From Kitasatospora fiedleri (GTDB lineage Bacteria > Actinomycetota > Actinomycetes > Streptomycetales > Streptomycetaceae), in NCBI RefSeq assembly GCF_948472415.1, contig NZ_OX419519.1:5857001-5921000 (forward strand): a DNA stretch of 64,000 nt. Direction: 5' to 3'. The first letter of the stretch is position 1. The number at the start of each line of letters is the position of its first letter. The position numbers and the translations under genes were made by a program. Below the pieces are notes generated by a model. The model ran no database searches. It was not told the DNA's origin and saw nothing but the letters and a program-made list of their open reading frames with translations. Shown here piece after piece: positions 8,496 through 17,943 of this stretch.

Positions 8496-9215
8496 TCAGT
8501 TGAGGGGGGCGAGATGGAGACCGCCGTCGCTCTCCAGGACGGTGCCGGTGAGGTTGCGGTTGGTCGCGGCCAGCACGACCGCCTCGGCGACGTCCGCCGG
8601 AGAGGCGATCCGGCGGGTCGGCAACTGGGCGGCGGCCTGGGCGAAGTAGGCGTCGCGCGCTTCCTGCGGCAGGCCGTTCCACCACGGGGTGTCGACCAGT
8701 CCGGGGGAGACGGCGTTGATCCGGCGCGGGGCCAACTCCCTTGCCAGCGGCCGGATCATCGCCTCCAGTGCCCCGTTCACCGCGGCCAGTCCGGCGGTGC
8801 CCGGCATGCCGGTGCGGGCCGAGATCGCGGTGACCAGGGTGATCGAGCCGTCCTCGGACAGGTGCGGCAGCGCGGCCTGCACGGTGGTCAACTGCCCCCA
8901 GAACTTGGCCTCGAAGGCGCCGCGCAGGGCGTCCAGGTCGAGTTCGGCGAACGTGCCCGCGCCCTCGGCGCCGCTCAGTGAGACCACCAGCCAGTCCAAC
9001 CTGCCGATGGTGGACAGGACTTCGGCGATCCGCCCGCGGTCGCCGCCGTCCGCCCGGTGCCCGACCAGCTCCGGGTCGCTGACCGCCAGCGCCTCCAGTC
9101 GTTCCTTGCCGCGGCCCACCACGTGCACCGTGGCGCCCCGGTCGCGCAGTTGGCGGGCGGTCTCCAGCCCGATGCCCGAAGTGCCGCCGACCACCAGTGC
9201 GGTGCGCTCGCTCAT
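8496..9215 (-). CDS. Short-chain dehydrogenase/reductase (SDR)
   Basis: A cytoplasmic oxidoreductase of 239 residues. The nucleotide-binding motif TALVVGGTSGIGLETARQL is at the N-terminus. In place of the classical Tyr-x3-Lys signature it shows GTAGLAAVNGALEAMIRPLA, so the usual catalytic Tyr is not evident. The GLVDTPWWNGLP segment and the C-terminal GTVLESDGG are normal SDR features. Members with a missing Tyr are often annotated as SDR oxidoreductases of unknown substrate. It is divergent from the TetR gene, which probably represses it. Confidence 0.88.
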   Translation of the reverse strand: MSERTALVVGGTSGIGLETARQLRDRGATVHVVGRGKERLEALAVSDPELVGHRADGGDRGRIAEVLSTIGRLDWLVVSLSGAEGAGTFAELDLDALRGAFEAKFWGQLTTVQAALPHLSEDGSITLVTAISARTGMPGTAGLAAVNGALEAMIRPLARELAPRRINAVSPGLVDTPWWNGLPQEARDAYFAQAAAQLPTRRIASPADVAEAVVLAATNRNLTGTVLESDGGLHLAPLN

Positions 9216-9246
9216 GTGTGCCCTCTCCAGTGCGTGTCCCGGTCCG

Positions 9247-9279
9247 TAATTTCGAACCGCGACGTCTCGTCTCGAATTA
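9247..9279. promoter_or_regulatory. AT-rich inverted repeat between SDR and tetR
   Basis: TAATTTCGA and TCGAATTA face each other 16 bp apart (one-base bulge) in the 71-bp divergent gap, where both promoters must lie. It is a likely TetR operator; inferred from position. Confidence 0.45.
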
Positions 9280-9286
9280 AGGTAGC

Positions 9287-9910
9287 GTGGCCGCCGTGAT
9301 CGAGCAAGCGCACCAGGACCCGCACGAACCCGCCGACGGGGCACCGCCCCCCGCCCGCCCGGGCCGCCGCCGCAGCGAGGAGAGCCGCCGCGCGATCCTC
9401 GCCGCCGCGTACGAACTGCTCGGCGAGGCCGGGTACGCGCGCCTCACCGTCGAGGGCATCGCCGCCCGGGCCGGCACCGGCAAGCAGACCCTCTACCGCT
9501 GGTGGCCCGGCCGGGCGGACGTCCTGCTCGAAGCCGTCACCGCGCACGCCCGGCAGCACATCCCGCTGCCCGACACCGGCGACCACGCCGCCGACCTGCA
9601 CGCCTTCCTCGCCGCGACGTTCGCCGCCGCCACCCCGCCCACCACCGACGCCCTGCGCGCCCTGATGGCCGAGGCCCAGATCGACCCGGCCTTCGGCCCC
9701 CGCTTCCACGACACCCTGCTGCGCCCCCGCCGCGAAGCCCTCGGCACCCTGCTCACCCGCGCCCACGCCGCCGGCGCGCTCGCCCCCCAGCTCACCCCCG
9801 ACAGCGCCGTCGAACTCGCCTTCGGCATGCTCTGGTACCGGCTGCTCGCCACCCGCGAACCGCTCGACGAACGGCTCGCCGCGCTGCTCACCCGTACCCT
9901 GCTGCGCTGA
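9287..9910 (+). CDS. TetR/AcrR-family transcriptional repressor
   Basis: A protein of 207 residues. The N-terminal HTH (RRAILAAAYELLGEAGYARL, then GIAARAGTGKQTLYRWWPGR) is followed by an all-helical ligand/dimerisation domain of the TetR_C_11/PF16859 kind. The start may be GTG 9287 or GTG 9296; neither has a strong ribosome binding site, and leaderless expression is possible. It is divergent from the SDR gene and 123 bp upstream of the MFS gene in the same direction, so it may control both. Confidence 0.9.
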   Translation: MAAVIEQAHQDPHEPADGAPPPARPGRRRSEESRRAILAAAYELLGEAGYARLTVEGIAARAGTGKQTLYRWWPGRADVLLEAVTAHARQHIPLPDTGDHAADLHAFLAATFAAATPPTTDALRALMAEAQIDPAFGPRFHDTLLRPRREALGTLLTRAHAAGALAPQLTPDSAVELAFGMLWYRLLATREPLDERLAALLTRTLLR

Positions 9911-10033
9911 CCGGCGGGCAACGGGCGGCGGGCGGCGGGCGGACTGCGGTCGCCGGGAGTCCGTTTGTTTCCCGCGGATGTCCAGCCGCACCCCGCCCGC
10001 ACGGCCGTCGAACGGCTGAACGAGCATGGCGGG

Positions 10034-11329
10034 GTGCCCACCGAAACGCCCTCCCGGCCGTCCCCGCCGCCCGGCCCCGCCCGGACCGGACTGCGCCGCC
10101 TCACCCGCGGCGCCTTCGCCGACCTCACCCCGCTGCGCCACAGCCCCGACTACCGGCGGCTCTGGTTCGGGCAGACGGTCTCCTCGATCGGCCAGCAGAT
10201 GACCACCCTCGCGGTCGGCATCCAGATCTACGCCCGCACCGGCTCCACCTTCCTCACCGGTCTGGTCGGCATCTGCTCCCTGGTCCCGCTGGTCGTCTTC
10301 GGCCTGTACGGCGGCGCCATCGCCGACCGCGTCGACCGCCGCCGCCTCGGCCTGATCGGCTCCGGCGGCCTCGCCGCGGTCTCCGCGCTGCTCGCCGCCC
10401 AGGCCCTGCTGGACCTGCGCTCCATCGTCCCGCTCTACGCCGCCGTCGCGCTCCAGGGTGGATTCTTCGCCGTCAGCTCGCCCGCCCGGTCCTCGATGAT
10501 CCCGCGCCTCGTCCCGCGCGAACAGCTGCCCGCCGCCAACGCCCTCAACACCATCGGCATGAACCTCGGCCAGACCGTCGGCCCGCTGCTCGGCGGCGTC
10601 GCCGTCGCCACGTACGGGGTGCAGAGCGCCTACCTGGCCGACACCCTCGCCTTCACCGCCACCCTCTACGCGATGTGGCGCCTGCCCTCGATGCGCCCGC
10701 AGTCCACCACCGGCAAGCGCGCCACCGTCCTGGACGGCCTGCGCTTCCTGCGCACCCAGCCCAACCTGCGGACCTCCTTCGCCGCCGACCTCGCCGCGAT
10801 GATCTTCGGCCTCCCGCGCGCCCTCTTCCCCGCGATCGTCCTCCCCTTCTACGGCGGTGACGCCGGCACCGTCGGCCTGCTCGCCGCCGCCCCCGCCGTC
10901 GGCGCCCTGGCCGGCGGCCTCTTCTCCGGCTGGATCGGCCGCATCCACCGCCACGGCGTCGCCGTCCTCGCCTCCGTCGCCGCCTGGGGCCTGGCCATCG
11001 CCGCGTTCGGACTCGTCCGCAACCTCCCGCTCGCCCTGCTCCTGCTCGCCGCGGCCGGCTGCGCCGACACCGTCTCGATGATCTTCCGCAACACGATGAT
11101 GCAGGTCGCCGCCCCCGACGAGATGCGCGGCCGCCTCCAGGGCGTCTTCATCGTCGTGGTCGCCGGCGGCCCCCGCCTCGGCGACTTCGAATCCGGCACC
11201 GTCTCCTCCCTCACCACCCCCACCCTCTCCATCCTCACCGGCGGCCTCGCCTGCGTCGCCATCGTCCTCTACCTCGCCCTCCGCCGCCCCGCCTTCCTCC
11301 GCTACGACTCCCGCCACCCCACCCCCTGA
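10034..11329 (+). CDS. MFS transporter (enterobactin-exporter-like MFS_3 type)
   Basis: An inner-membrane protein of 431 residues with about 11-12 hydrophobic helices. It contains the MFS loop motif GGAIADRVDRRRLG after helix 2 and RHSPDYRRLWFGQTVSSIGQQM before helix 1, which is characteristic of the EntS-like MFS_3 group. The frame is open further upstream to a TTG at 9965; GTG 10034 is preferred because the coding character begins there, but no clear ribosome binding site decides it. It likely exports a small molecule; the neighbouring TetR gene is the natural candidate regulator. Confidence 0.85.
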   Translation: MPTETPSRPSPPPGPARTGLRRLTRGAFADLTPLRHSPDYRRLWFGQTVSSIGQQMTTLAVGIQIYARTGSTFLTGLVGICSLVPLVVFGLYGGAIADRVDRRRLGLIGSGGLAAVSALLAAQALLDLRSIVPLYAAVALQGGFFAVSSPARSSMIPRLVPREQLPAANALNTIGMNLGQTVGPLLGGVAVATYGVQSAYLADTLAFTATLYAMWRLPSMRPQSTTGKRATVLDGLRFLRTQPNLRTSFAADLAAMIFGLPRALFPAIVLPFYGGDAGTVGLLAAAPAVGALAGGLFSGWIGRIHRHGVAVLASVAAWGLAIAAFGLVRNLPLALLLLAAAGCADTVSMIFRNTMMQVAAPDEMRGRLQGVFIVVVAGGPRLGDFESGTVSSLTTPTLSILTGGLACVAIVLYLALRRPAFLRYDSRHPTP

Positions 11330-11472
11330 CCCTCCCCGACCACCCACCCGCCACACCCCGAAACCTGGCAGCGAGCACCCCCCGACGTGCTGTATTGTTT
11401 TCCACGTCGCCGGGAGACCGGGGCACGGTCAGAAAGCCGAGAGACCCGCGAGGGCCACTGGGCGGACGACCA

Positions 11473-11546
<74 letters not shown>

Positions 11547-11559
11547 CAGTGATGTCGGA

Positions 11560-11595
11560 AGCCCGCTGAATTGGAGAGATCCAGGTCAGCGGGCT
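11560..11595 (+). terminator. tRNA-Pro transcription terminator
   Basis: AGCCCGCTGA pairs perfectly with TCAGCGGGCT (10-bp stem, 16-base loop) and is followed by TCTTC. It lies 13 bases after the tRNA. Confidence 0.75.
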
Positions 11596-11815
11596 TCTTC
11601 GTGGTGCAGTGCCTGTTCACTTGACGAGGCGCAGGTGCCGTACTCCGGCTTCCTCGGGGTCAGGTGGGGACCACCGGCCGGTTCGGGCTCGGCGTGGCCC
11701 GTGCTCCCTGGGTGCGCAGAACGTCGCGTGCATGACGCTGATGCTTGGCTGCCGCAGGTTTTCCGGGGGCGGGAGACAGGTGGCCGCCTCGGCCGGGGGC
11801 TGTTTCCCGGACGCC

Positions 11816-12439
11816 GAACGCGAATGGCTGCGCACCCGCCAGCGGCGAGAGGCCCAGGCCTTCGCCGAACTGCTCGGTCTGGAGGCCGAGATCCGCGCCG
11901 AGGGCATCGCCATGATCGACCCGGAGGACGAGCTGACGGACCTCCAGCTCCCCGGCACCGGGACGGTCGCGCAGGCCGCGCTGCTCCTGGTCGACCGCCT
12001 GGTGACACGGCTGCGCCCCGAGGGAGCGGGCCACCCGGCGACCGGCGGCCGCCTGACCGTGGGCGTGCCGATCCCGCCGGGCCTGGTCGGCGAGCTGGTC
12101 GACGAGTTGCTCGACCAGTACGGGCAGCGCGCGAACTGGCAGCGCGGATACCTGGAGGACCCGTCCGCCCTGCGCGCCGACGCCCTCGAACTCCTCAGCC
12201 GCATGCGGCTGGTGGCCCGGGCGGGCCGACTGCGCTCCGACGGCCACGGAGTGCCGCCGCAGTACCAGGTCTCGGCCGGCGACGGCCGGGCGGTCACCGA
12301 CGTGTCCGCGGCCCGGCCCGGCGCCACCGGCGAATGGGTGCTGCTCGCCGCCGCAGCCCGGTACGCCACGACCGTCTCGATCCAGCGCGCCGATCGACGG
12401 CCCCCGCAGACCGACCGCAACGGAGAGACCCCCTCGTGA
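11816..12439 (+). pseudogene. jetB: JetB (TIGR02678/DUF2398) C-terminal remnant of a Wadjet type II system
   Basis: About 207 residues resemble the C-terminal half of TIGR02678 proteins: LLGLEAEIRAEGIAMIDPED, then a GTGTVAQAALLLVDRL segment, LADALELL-like helices and a final LLAAAARYAT. The family is normally about 400 residues, so the N-terminal half is missing. The frame continues upstream to 11609 but that part has no recognisable similarity. The next gene overlaps its stop (GTGA), as in intact jet operons. jetA (TIGR02677) is absent; tRNA-Pro lies immediately upstream, so the deletion or island boundary probably removed it. Wadjet proteins form a condensin-like complex that recognises and cuts plasmid DNA. 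Confidence 0.7.
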
Positions 12440-15400
12440 GCCGGAACCAGCAGCTCCCGCAGCACACGGCCCCGCACCGCTTCCGGCTCAACCGGGCCGG
12501 AATCCTCAACGTCTGGCAGTACGACCGGCAGGAGTTCCTGTTCGGCGGCGGCCGCCTGCTGCTGCGCGGGAAGAACGGCGCGGGCAAGTCCAAGGCCCTG
12601 GAGATGCTGCTGCCCTACCTGCTCGACGCGGACGTCCGCGCCCTCGACGCGACCGGGACCGGCCGTACCACGCTGACCTGGCTGATGCTCGACGGCTTCC
12701 AGCAGACCAACCGCCTCGGGTACCTGTGGGTCGAGTTCCGCCGGGTGGACGAGGACGGCACCGAGCACCACCTGACGGTCGGCGCCGCGGTCAGCGCGTC
12801 GAAGTCCACCAACGCGGCCAAGCCGTTCTTCTTCACGACCTCACTGCGGGTGGGGGAGGACCTCGACCTCGTCGAGTCCGGGCAGCCGCTGCCACTGGAA
12901 CGGCTGCGGGCCGCCGTCGGCGCCGACAACGTGCTGGACCGGCCCGCCGACCACCGCGCCAGGGTGGCCCGCGAACTGTTCGGACTGGCCGACGCCGCCC
13001 GCTACCGCAACCTCACCCAGCTGCTGCACCGACTGCGCCGCCCGACCACCGGAGACCGGATCGAGTCCGGCGGCCTGGTGACCGTCCTCGGCGAGACCCT
13101 GCCGGCGCTCGACGAGAACGTGATCGACAGCGTCGCCCGCAACCTCGACGACCTCGACAGCGTCCGCACCGACCTCGGACGCCTGGAGCGGACGGACGAG
13201 GCGCTGCGCCGGTTCCTGGGCAGCTACCGCGGTTACCTCCAAGGGGCCCTGCGCCGCCGGTCGAACGAGGTCCTCGCCGAGCTCGGCACGCTCGCCGAGC
13301 GCAGGCTCGCCGCCGGAGAGGCCGGCCGGAAGGTCACCGCGCTGCGCACCGAGGAGGCCGAGGCCGCCGAGCGGCGCGACGCGCTGGCCCAGGAGCACGC
13401 GACGGCCGAGGCGGACCTGGCCGCTCTGCGGGCGAGTTCCGGCTACCGGAGCCTGCACGAACTGGGCGAGCGGCGCCGCACCGTGGAGGCGATCCAGACG
13501 ACGGCCCGGGCCACCCACACGGCGTTCGGACGGGCCCACGAAGCGCAGGAGGCCGCCGGGGCCGCGCTCACCGCGGGGGCGGGGCGGACGGCGGGACAAC
13601 TGCTCGAACTCGGCGCGGCCCACCGCGAACTGTGCGGGCAGGCCGAACGGTCCGGACTGGCACCGGCGCACCTCGGCGACCCGGTCGGCGGCACCGCCTC
13701 GGTGCTCGCCGCGGCGGCCGAGCAGGAGGCCACCGGTCCGGACGGCGGCACCGCCCTGATGCACACCGCACGGGTGGAAGCCTTCGACCCGGCCGGGGTG
13801 GCGGCCTCCCTGCGCTCCTGGAGCACCCGACTCGCCGCCGCCGAACCGGTGGTGAAGACCCGGCTCCGTACCGTCTCGGAACTCTTCGGCCTCCTCGACG
13901 GGCTGCGCGAGGCCGAAACGAGGGCGCGGGAGGCGGACACCGAGCACGGACGCCTGGAGGAACAGGCCCAGGCCGAGGCCGACCGGGTGGCGGAGCGCGA
14001 AGCGGCGGTCGTCACGGCGAGCGCGGCGTACGCGACCGAGGTCGAGGCCTGGGCGGACCGGCTGGAGGAGCGATCGGGGGCACCCGTCGACGCCGTGCGC
14101 GCCGCCGTGCGACGCGACCTGGCCGCGGAAGCGTCCTTCGAGGACCGCACGCTGCCCGCCCCGGTCGCCGAGGAGGTGGCGTCCGCCGCGTTCCGGGCGC
14201 TCGAGCCGTACCGCCGCGACCTGGAGGACCGGCGGGAGCGGGCCGCACTCCGCTCACGCGACCTCACCCGGGCGCTCGACGCCGTCCGCGCCGAGAAAGC
14301 CGAATGGGAGGAGCGCAGCGACCCGGTCCCGCCCAAGCCGCCGCACCGCGACGCCCCCCGCTCCCCGCGCACCGGCGCCCCGCTGTACCGGCTCGTCGAC
14401 TTCGCCCGCAGCTGAGCCAGGCGGAACGAGCCGGTATCGAGGCGGCGTTGGAAGCATCGGGAATCCTCGACGCCTGGGTCGGCGCGGACGGCGCACCGCT
14501 CGACCCGCTCACCCCGGACACCGTGCTCACCGCCACCATGCCCGCCGTCGGCCCGTCGCTCGCCGAGGCGCTGCACCCCGTGCCCACCGGCGACAGCGGC
14601 GTGACCGCGGCGCAGGTCGCCCGCATCCTGGCGGCCATCGCCCTGGTGCCGACCGGCGTCCCACTCGGCACGGCGGCGGGCGGGGCGGTGAGCGCGGACG
14701 GCCGCTGGCGGCTCGGCGTCACCGGCGGCGCCCACACCAAGCCGGTGGCGGAGTACGTCGGCGCGGAGGTCCGGGCACGGACCCGCCTGCGCCGCATCGC
14801 CGAACTCGCCGAACGCCTCGCGGGCCTGGAGGACCAGGCACTGGCCGCACAGTCCGAAGTGAAGGAACTCGCCGAGCTCCAGGACGACTTCGAACTGCTG
14901 CGGCGTCCGCCGCGCGAGCAGCGGCTCACCGACGCCTGGGCACGCCTGGAGGAGACCGAGCGGGTCGCGGCCGGCCTGCGCCAGCACGCCGCGACGGCGG
15001 CCCGCACCGCCCGGAACGCCCGCTCCGCCTGCGTCGACGCCCGCCGCCACGCCGAAGCCACCGCCACCGCGCACGACCTACCGGCCGACCGGGACGCGCT
15101 GCTCACCGTCCGCTCCGCGGTGGAGGCCCTGGCCGACGGCACCCGACGACTGCGTGCTCGCGTCGACGCCACCGCCGAGGGCCTCGCCGCCCACCGCGAC
15201 GAACGCCGCAGCTACGAACGGGCCCGCACCGCCCGGGAGGAGGCCGAGCTGGACTACGCGCGGCGGGCGGAGGAGCTGGCGAAGGCCCGTCGGGAGATCC
15301 GCACGCTGGAGAGCGCGCTCGGAGCGACCGAACAGGACATCCTCGCCGAGGAACAGGTCATCCTCCGGCGCCTCGACGAGATCAGCGAGGAACTGCCCAG

Positions 15401-16643
15401 GGCCGGGCGCACCGCCGGACGCCTGCACGACGACGTGGTGCGCGGCGAACTGGACGAGCAGACCAGGCGTGACGAGCTCCAGGCGCAGGAGGCCGAGGTG
15501 ATCCGGTGCGGACGCGCCCTGCGGACCGCCCTGGCGACACCCGACATCGTGCGCGGCGCGGCACTCGGCGCGCTCCCGGGCGAACCGGAGATCCCGGACC
15601 CGGCCCAGGAGGACGCCAGGACCAGGCTGCGCGCCCTGCAGACCCTGGTCGAGGCGGTGCAGCGCGGCCTGGACCCCGAGCGCCGCGACGTCTCCGACAC
15701 CGCGCTGCTCAACCGGTTCAACGAACTGCGCGACCAACTCGCCGGCGGCTACGACGCGACCCTGGAAGAGCCCGACGGCATCAAGGTCTGCCGACTCGTC
15801 GACGACACCGGTCCGCACGACGTGGCGCTGGTCGGCGAACGCATCGCCCGGCAGGCCGACGACGCCCGGGCCCGGCTCACCGACCGCGAGCGGGAAGTCT
15901 TCCAGCGCTTCCTCACCGGAGAGCTGGGCGACCACCTCTCCACCCAGCTGCTCGCCGCGGGAGCGCTGGTCGACGCGCTCAACAGCACCCTGCGATCCGT
16001 CCGCACCTCGCACGGCCTCGGCGTGGAACTCGACTGGCGGCTGGCCGACACCGTCGACGCGGACATCCGGGCAGCCGTCGAACTGCTGCGCAGCCCCTCC
16101 GGGTTGCGCACCCGCGAGCAGACGGAGCAGCTGAGGGACATCCTGCAACGCCGCATCGAGGACGCCCGCCGCGCCGACCCGGCCACGGGCTACGCCGCGC
16201 ACCTGCGGACCGCGCTCGACTACCGGACCTGGTTCACCTTCCAGCCGTGGGTACTGGACGACACCTCCACCGCCCGCCGGCGCAAGTTCACCGGGCGGAC
16301 CGGCCTCAGCCAGGGCGAGCAGCGGGTCCTCTCCTACCTCGCACTCTTCGCGGCCGCCGCCGCCCACTTCACCACGCTCGCCGAGACCGCCCCGCAGGCG
16401 CCCCGGCTGATCCTCCTCGACGACGCCTTCGCCAAGGTCGACGAGCCCACCCACGGCCGGCTCGGCCGCATCCTCGTCGACCTCGACCTCGACTTCGTCC
16501 TGACCAGCGAACGCCTGATGGGCACCTGGCCCGACGTGCCCGCACTCCACATCTACGAGTGCCTGCGCGACCCCCACGTGCGCGGTGTCGCCACGCTCCA
16601 CTACACCTGGAACGGGCGCAACCGCCGTCTGGTGACCGTGTGA
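12436..16643 (+). pseudogene. jetC: JetC, SMC-like ATPase (TIGR02680) with a single-base frameshift near 14405
   Basis: The Wadjet motor subunit, an SMC-like ATPase. The first frame (12436-14415) has the N-terminal ATP-binding part, with Walker A LLLRGKNGAGKSKALEMLLP and long heptad-rich coiled coils. It stops at 14415 just after YRLVDFARS. The homologous continuation (LSQAERAGIEAALEASG) lies in the next frame and runs to 16643. It contains the second coiled coil, the ABC signature GLSQGEQRVLSYLALF and the Walker B LILLDDAFAKVD. Adding one base near 14405 (TTCGCCCG to TTCCGCCCG) gives one frame of 1403 codons, the normal size. Starts at GTG 12436 overlapping jetB; stop overlaps jetD. Either inactivated or a sequencing error. 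Confidence 0.85.
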
Positions 16644-17917
16644 CGCTTCCACCGCAGACCCGCGCCTTCCTGGCCCGGCCGGACCTCGCCCGGATGTGGA
16701 CAGCGGTCCACCGCCGCCTGGAGCGCAACGGAATCCAGCCCAGCGGCAGCATCCGGCTGACCGGCTGCACCGCCGCCGAGCGCGAGGCCCTGTCCCTGCT
16801 GCTCGGCCGCCGGGTCACCACCGCCACCGCCACCATCCGGCTGGCGGACCTGGACAGCAGGCTGCGCGACACCGCGGCGGACTGCGGACTCGTCACAGCC
16901 GTCGAACAGCTGGGGCTGCCGCTGACCGACCGGCGGGCGGCACGGGACACCGGACGGCAGGAGCGGGCCGTGCTGTGGGCGGCGGCCGAAGCGGCGGTCG
17001 CCGCATCCCCGCTGGCCGGCCAGGACTGGGTGGGCGGCTGGCTCGACGACCTGCGCCGTACCGGCGCACTCGGCAGGCTCCCGCCCCAGGACGCGGCGGG
17101 CCTGCTCCACCAGGCGATCCGGGTCCTCGGCCTCCTCCGGAGCGACCGGGGCGAGGAGGCGGCGCCGTACGGCCGCGGGGAGCTCGCGACCCGGGTGACC
17201 GGCACGGCACACGGCCTGGACGACGACACGGTCCTGTCCCGCCTGGTCCTGCGCGGCCTCGCCCGGGCCACGGGCGGCGAACCGCCCGAGCACGCGCCCG
17301 GTCGGCGGGCCCTGTGGCGGGCCGCGGCGGTCGTCCCCGACGAGGTGTCGAGCACCGTGCTCACCTACGGCCTGCGCCCCGTCGGCAGCGGGTGGCGCGA
17401 ACGGGCCCTGCGGGAACGGGCCGACCACCACGCCGAAACCCACCTGACACTGCGTGAACTGCGCGAGGTGGACGTCGTCCCGCCCTCGGACACGCCGGTG
17501 CACATCTGCGAGAACCCCCGGGTGGTCGAGGCAGCGGCCGAAGCCCGCTGCGGGGGCGCCCTGGTCTGCACCTCGGGCAGCGCCTCCACCGTCGTCCTCG
17601 AACTCCTGGACACCCTCGCGGCCGCCGGCCTGCGGCTGCGCTACCACGGCGACTTCGACTGGCCCGGCATCGCGCTCGCCAACCGCGTCATCCGGCGCTA
17701 CGCGGCCCTGCCCTGGCGGATGGCGGCCGAGGACTACGAACAACTCGCCGCCCACGCCCGGGCCCAGGGCAGCCCCGGCCTCCCGCTCGTCGGCCCTCCG
17801 GTCGAGGCGAGCTGGGACGCCGACCTCGCCGCCGCCATGACGGCACTGAACGTGGCCCTGCACGAGGAATCGGCACTCGACCGGCTCGTCGCCGACCTGG
17901 CACCGGGAGGACCCTGA
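16640..17917 (+). CDS. jetD: JetD, Wadjet nuclease subunit (TIGR02679; DUF3323 + DUF2399)
   Basis: A protein of 425 residues, apparently intact. The N-terminal half is the DUF3323-type DNA-binding region. The C-terminal DUF2399 half is Toprim-like, with the acidic triad in VHICENPRVVEAA (Glu) and YHGDFDWPGIALANR (Asp-x-Asp). In characterised Wadjet systems this Toprim subunit makes the DNA cut. It starts at GTG 16640, overlapping the jetC stop, so it was translationally coupled. With jetA missing and jetB and jetC damaged it is probably not functional as a defence system. Confidence 0.85.
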   Translation: MTLPPQTRAFLARPDLARMWTAVHRRLERNGIQPSGSIRLTGCTAAEREALSLLLGRRVTTATATIRLADLDSRLRDTAADCGLVTAVEQLGLPLTDRRAARDTGRQERAVLWAAAEAAVAASPLAGQDWVGGWLDDLRRTGALGRLPPQDAAGLLHQAIRVLGLLRSDRGEEAAPYGRGELATRVTGTAHGLDDDTVLSRLVLRGLARATGGEPPEHAPGRRALWRAAAVVPDEVSSTVLTYGLRPVGSGWRERALRERADHHAETHLTLRELREVDVVPPSDTPVHICENPRVVEAAAEARCGGALVCTSGSASTVVLELLDTLAAAGLRLRYHGDFDWPGIALANRVIRRYAALPWRMAAEDYEQLAAHARAQGSPGLPLVGPPVEASWDADLAAAMTALNVALHEESALDRLVADLAPGGP

Positions 17918-17943
17918 CCCCGGGACCGGCCGGCGGGTGGCTG

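Noticed and set aside
12436..17917. Intact Wadjet defence system
   Set aside because: jetA is absent and jetB lacks its N-terminal half, so even if the jetC frameshift is an error the locus is incomplete.
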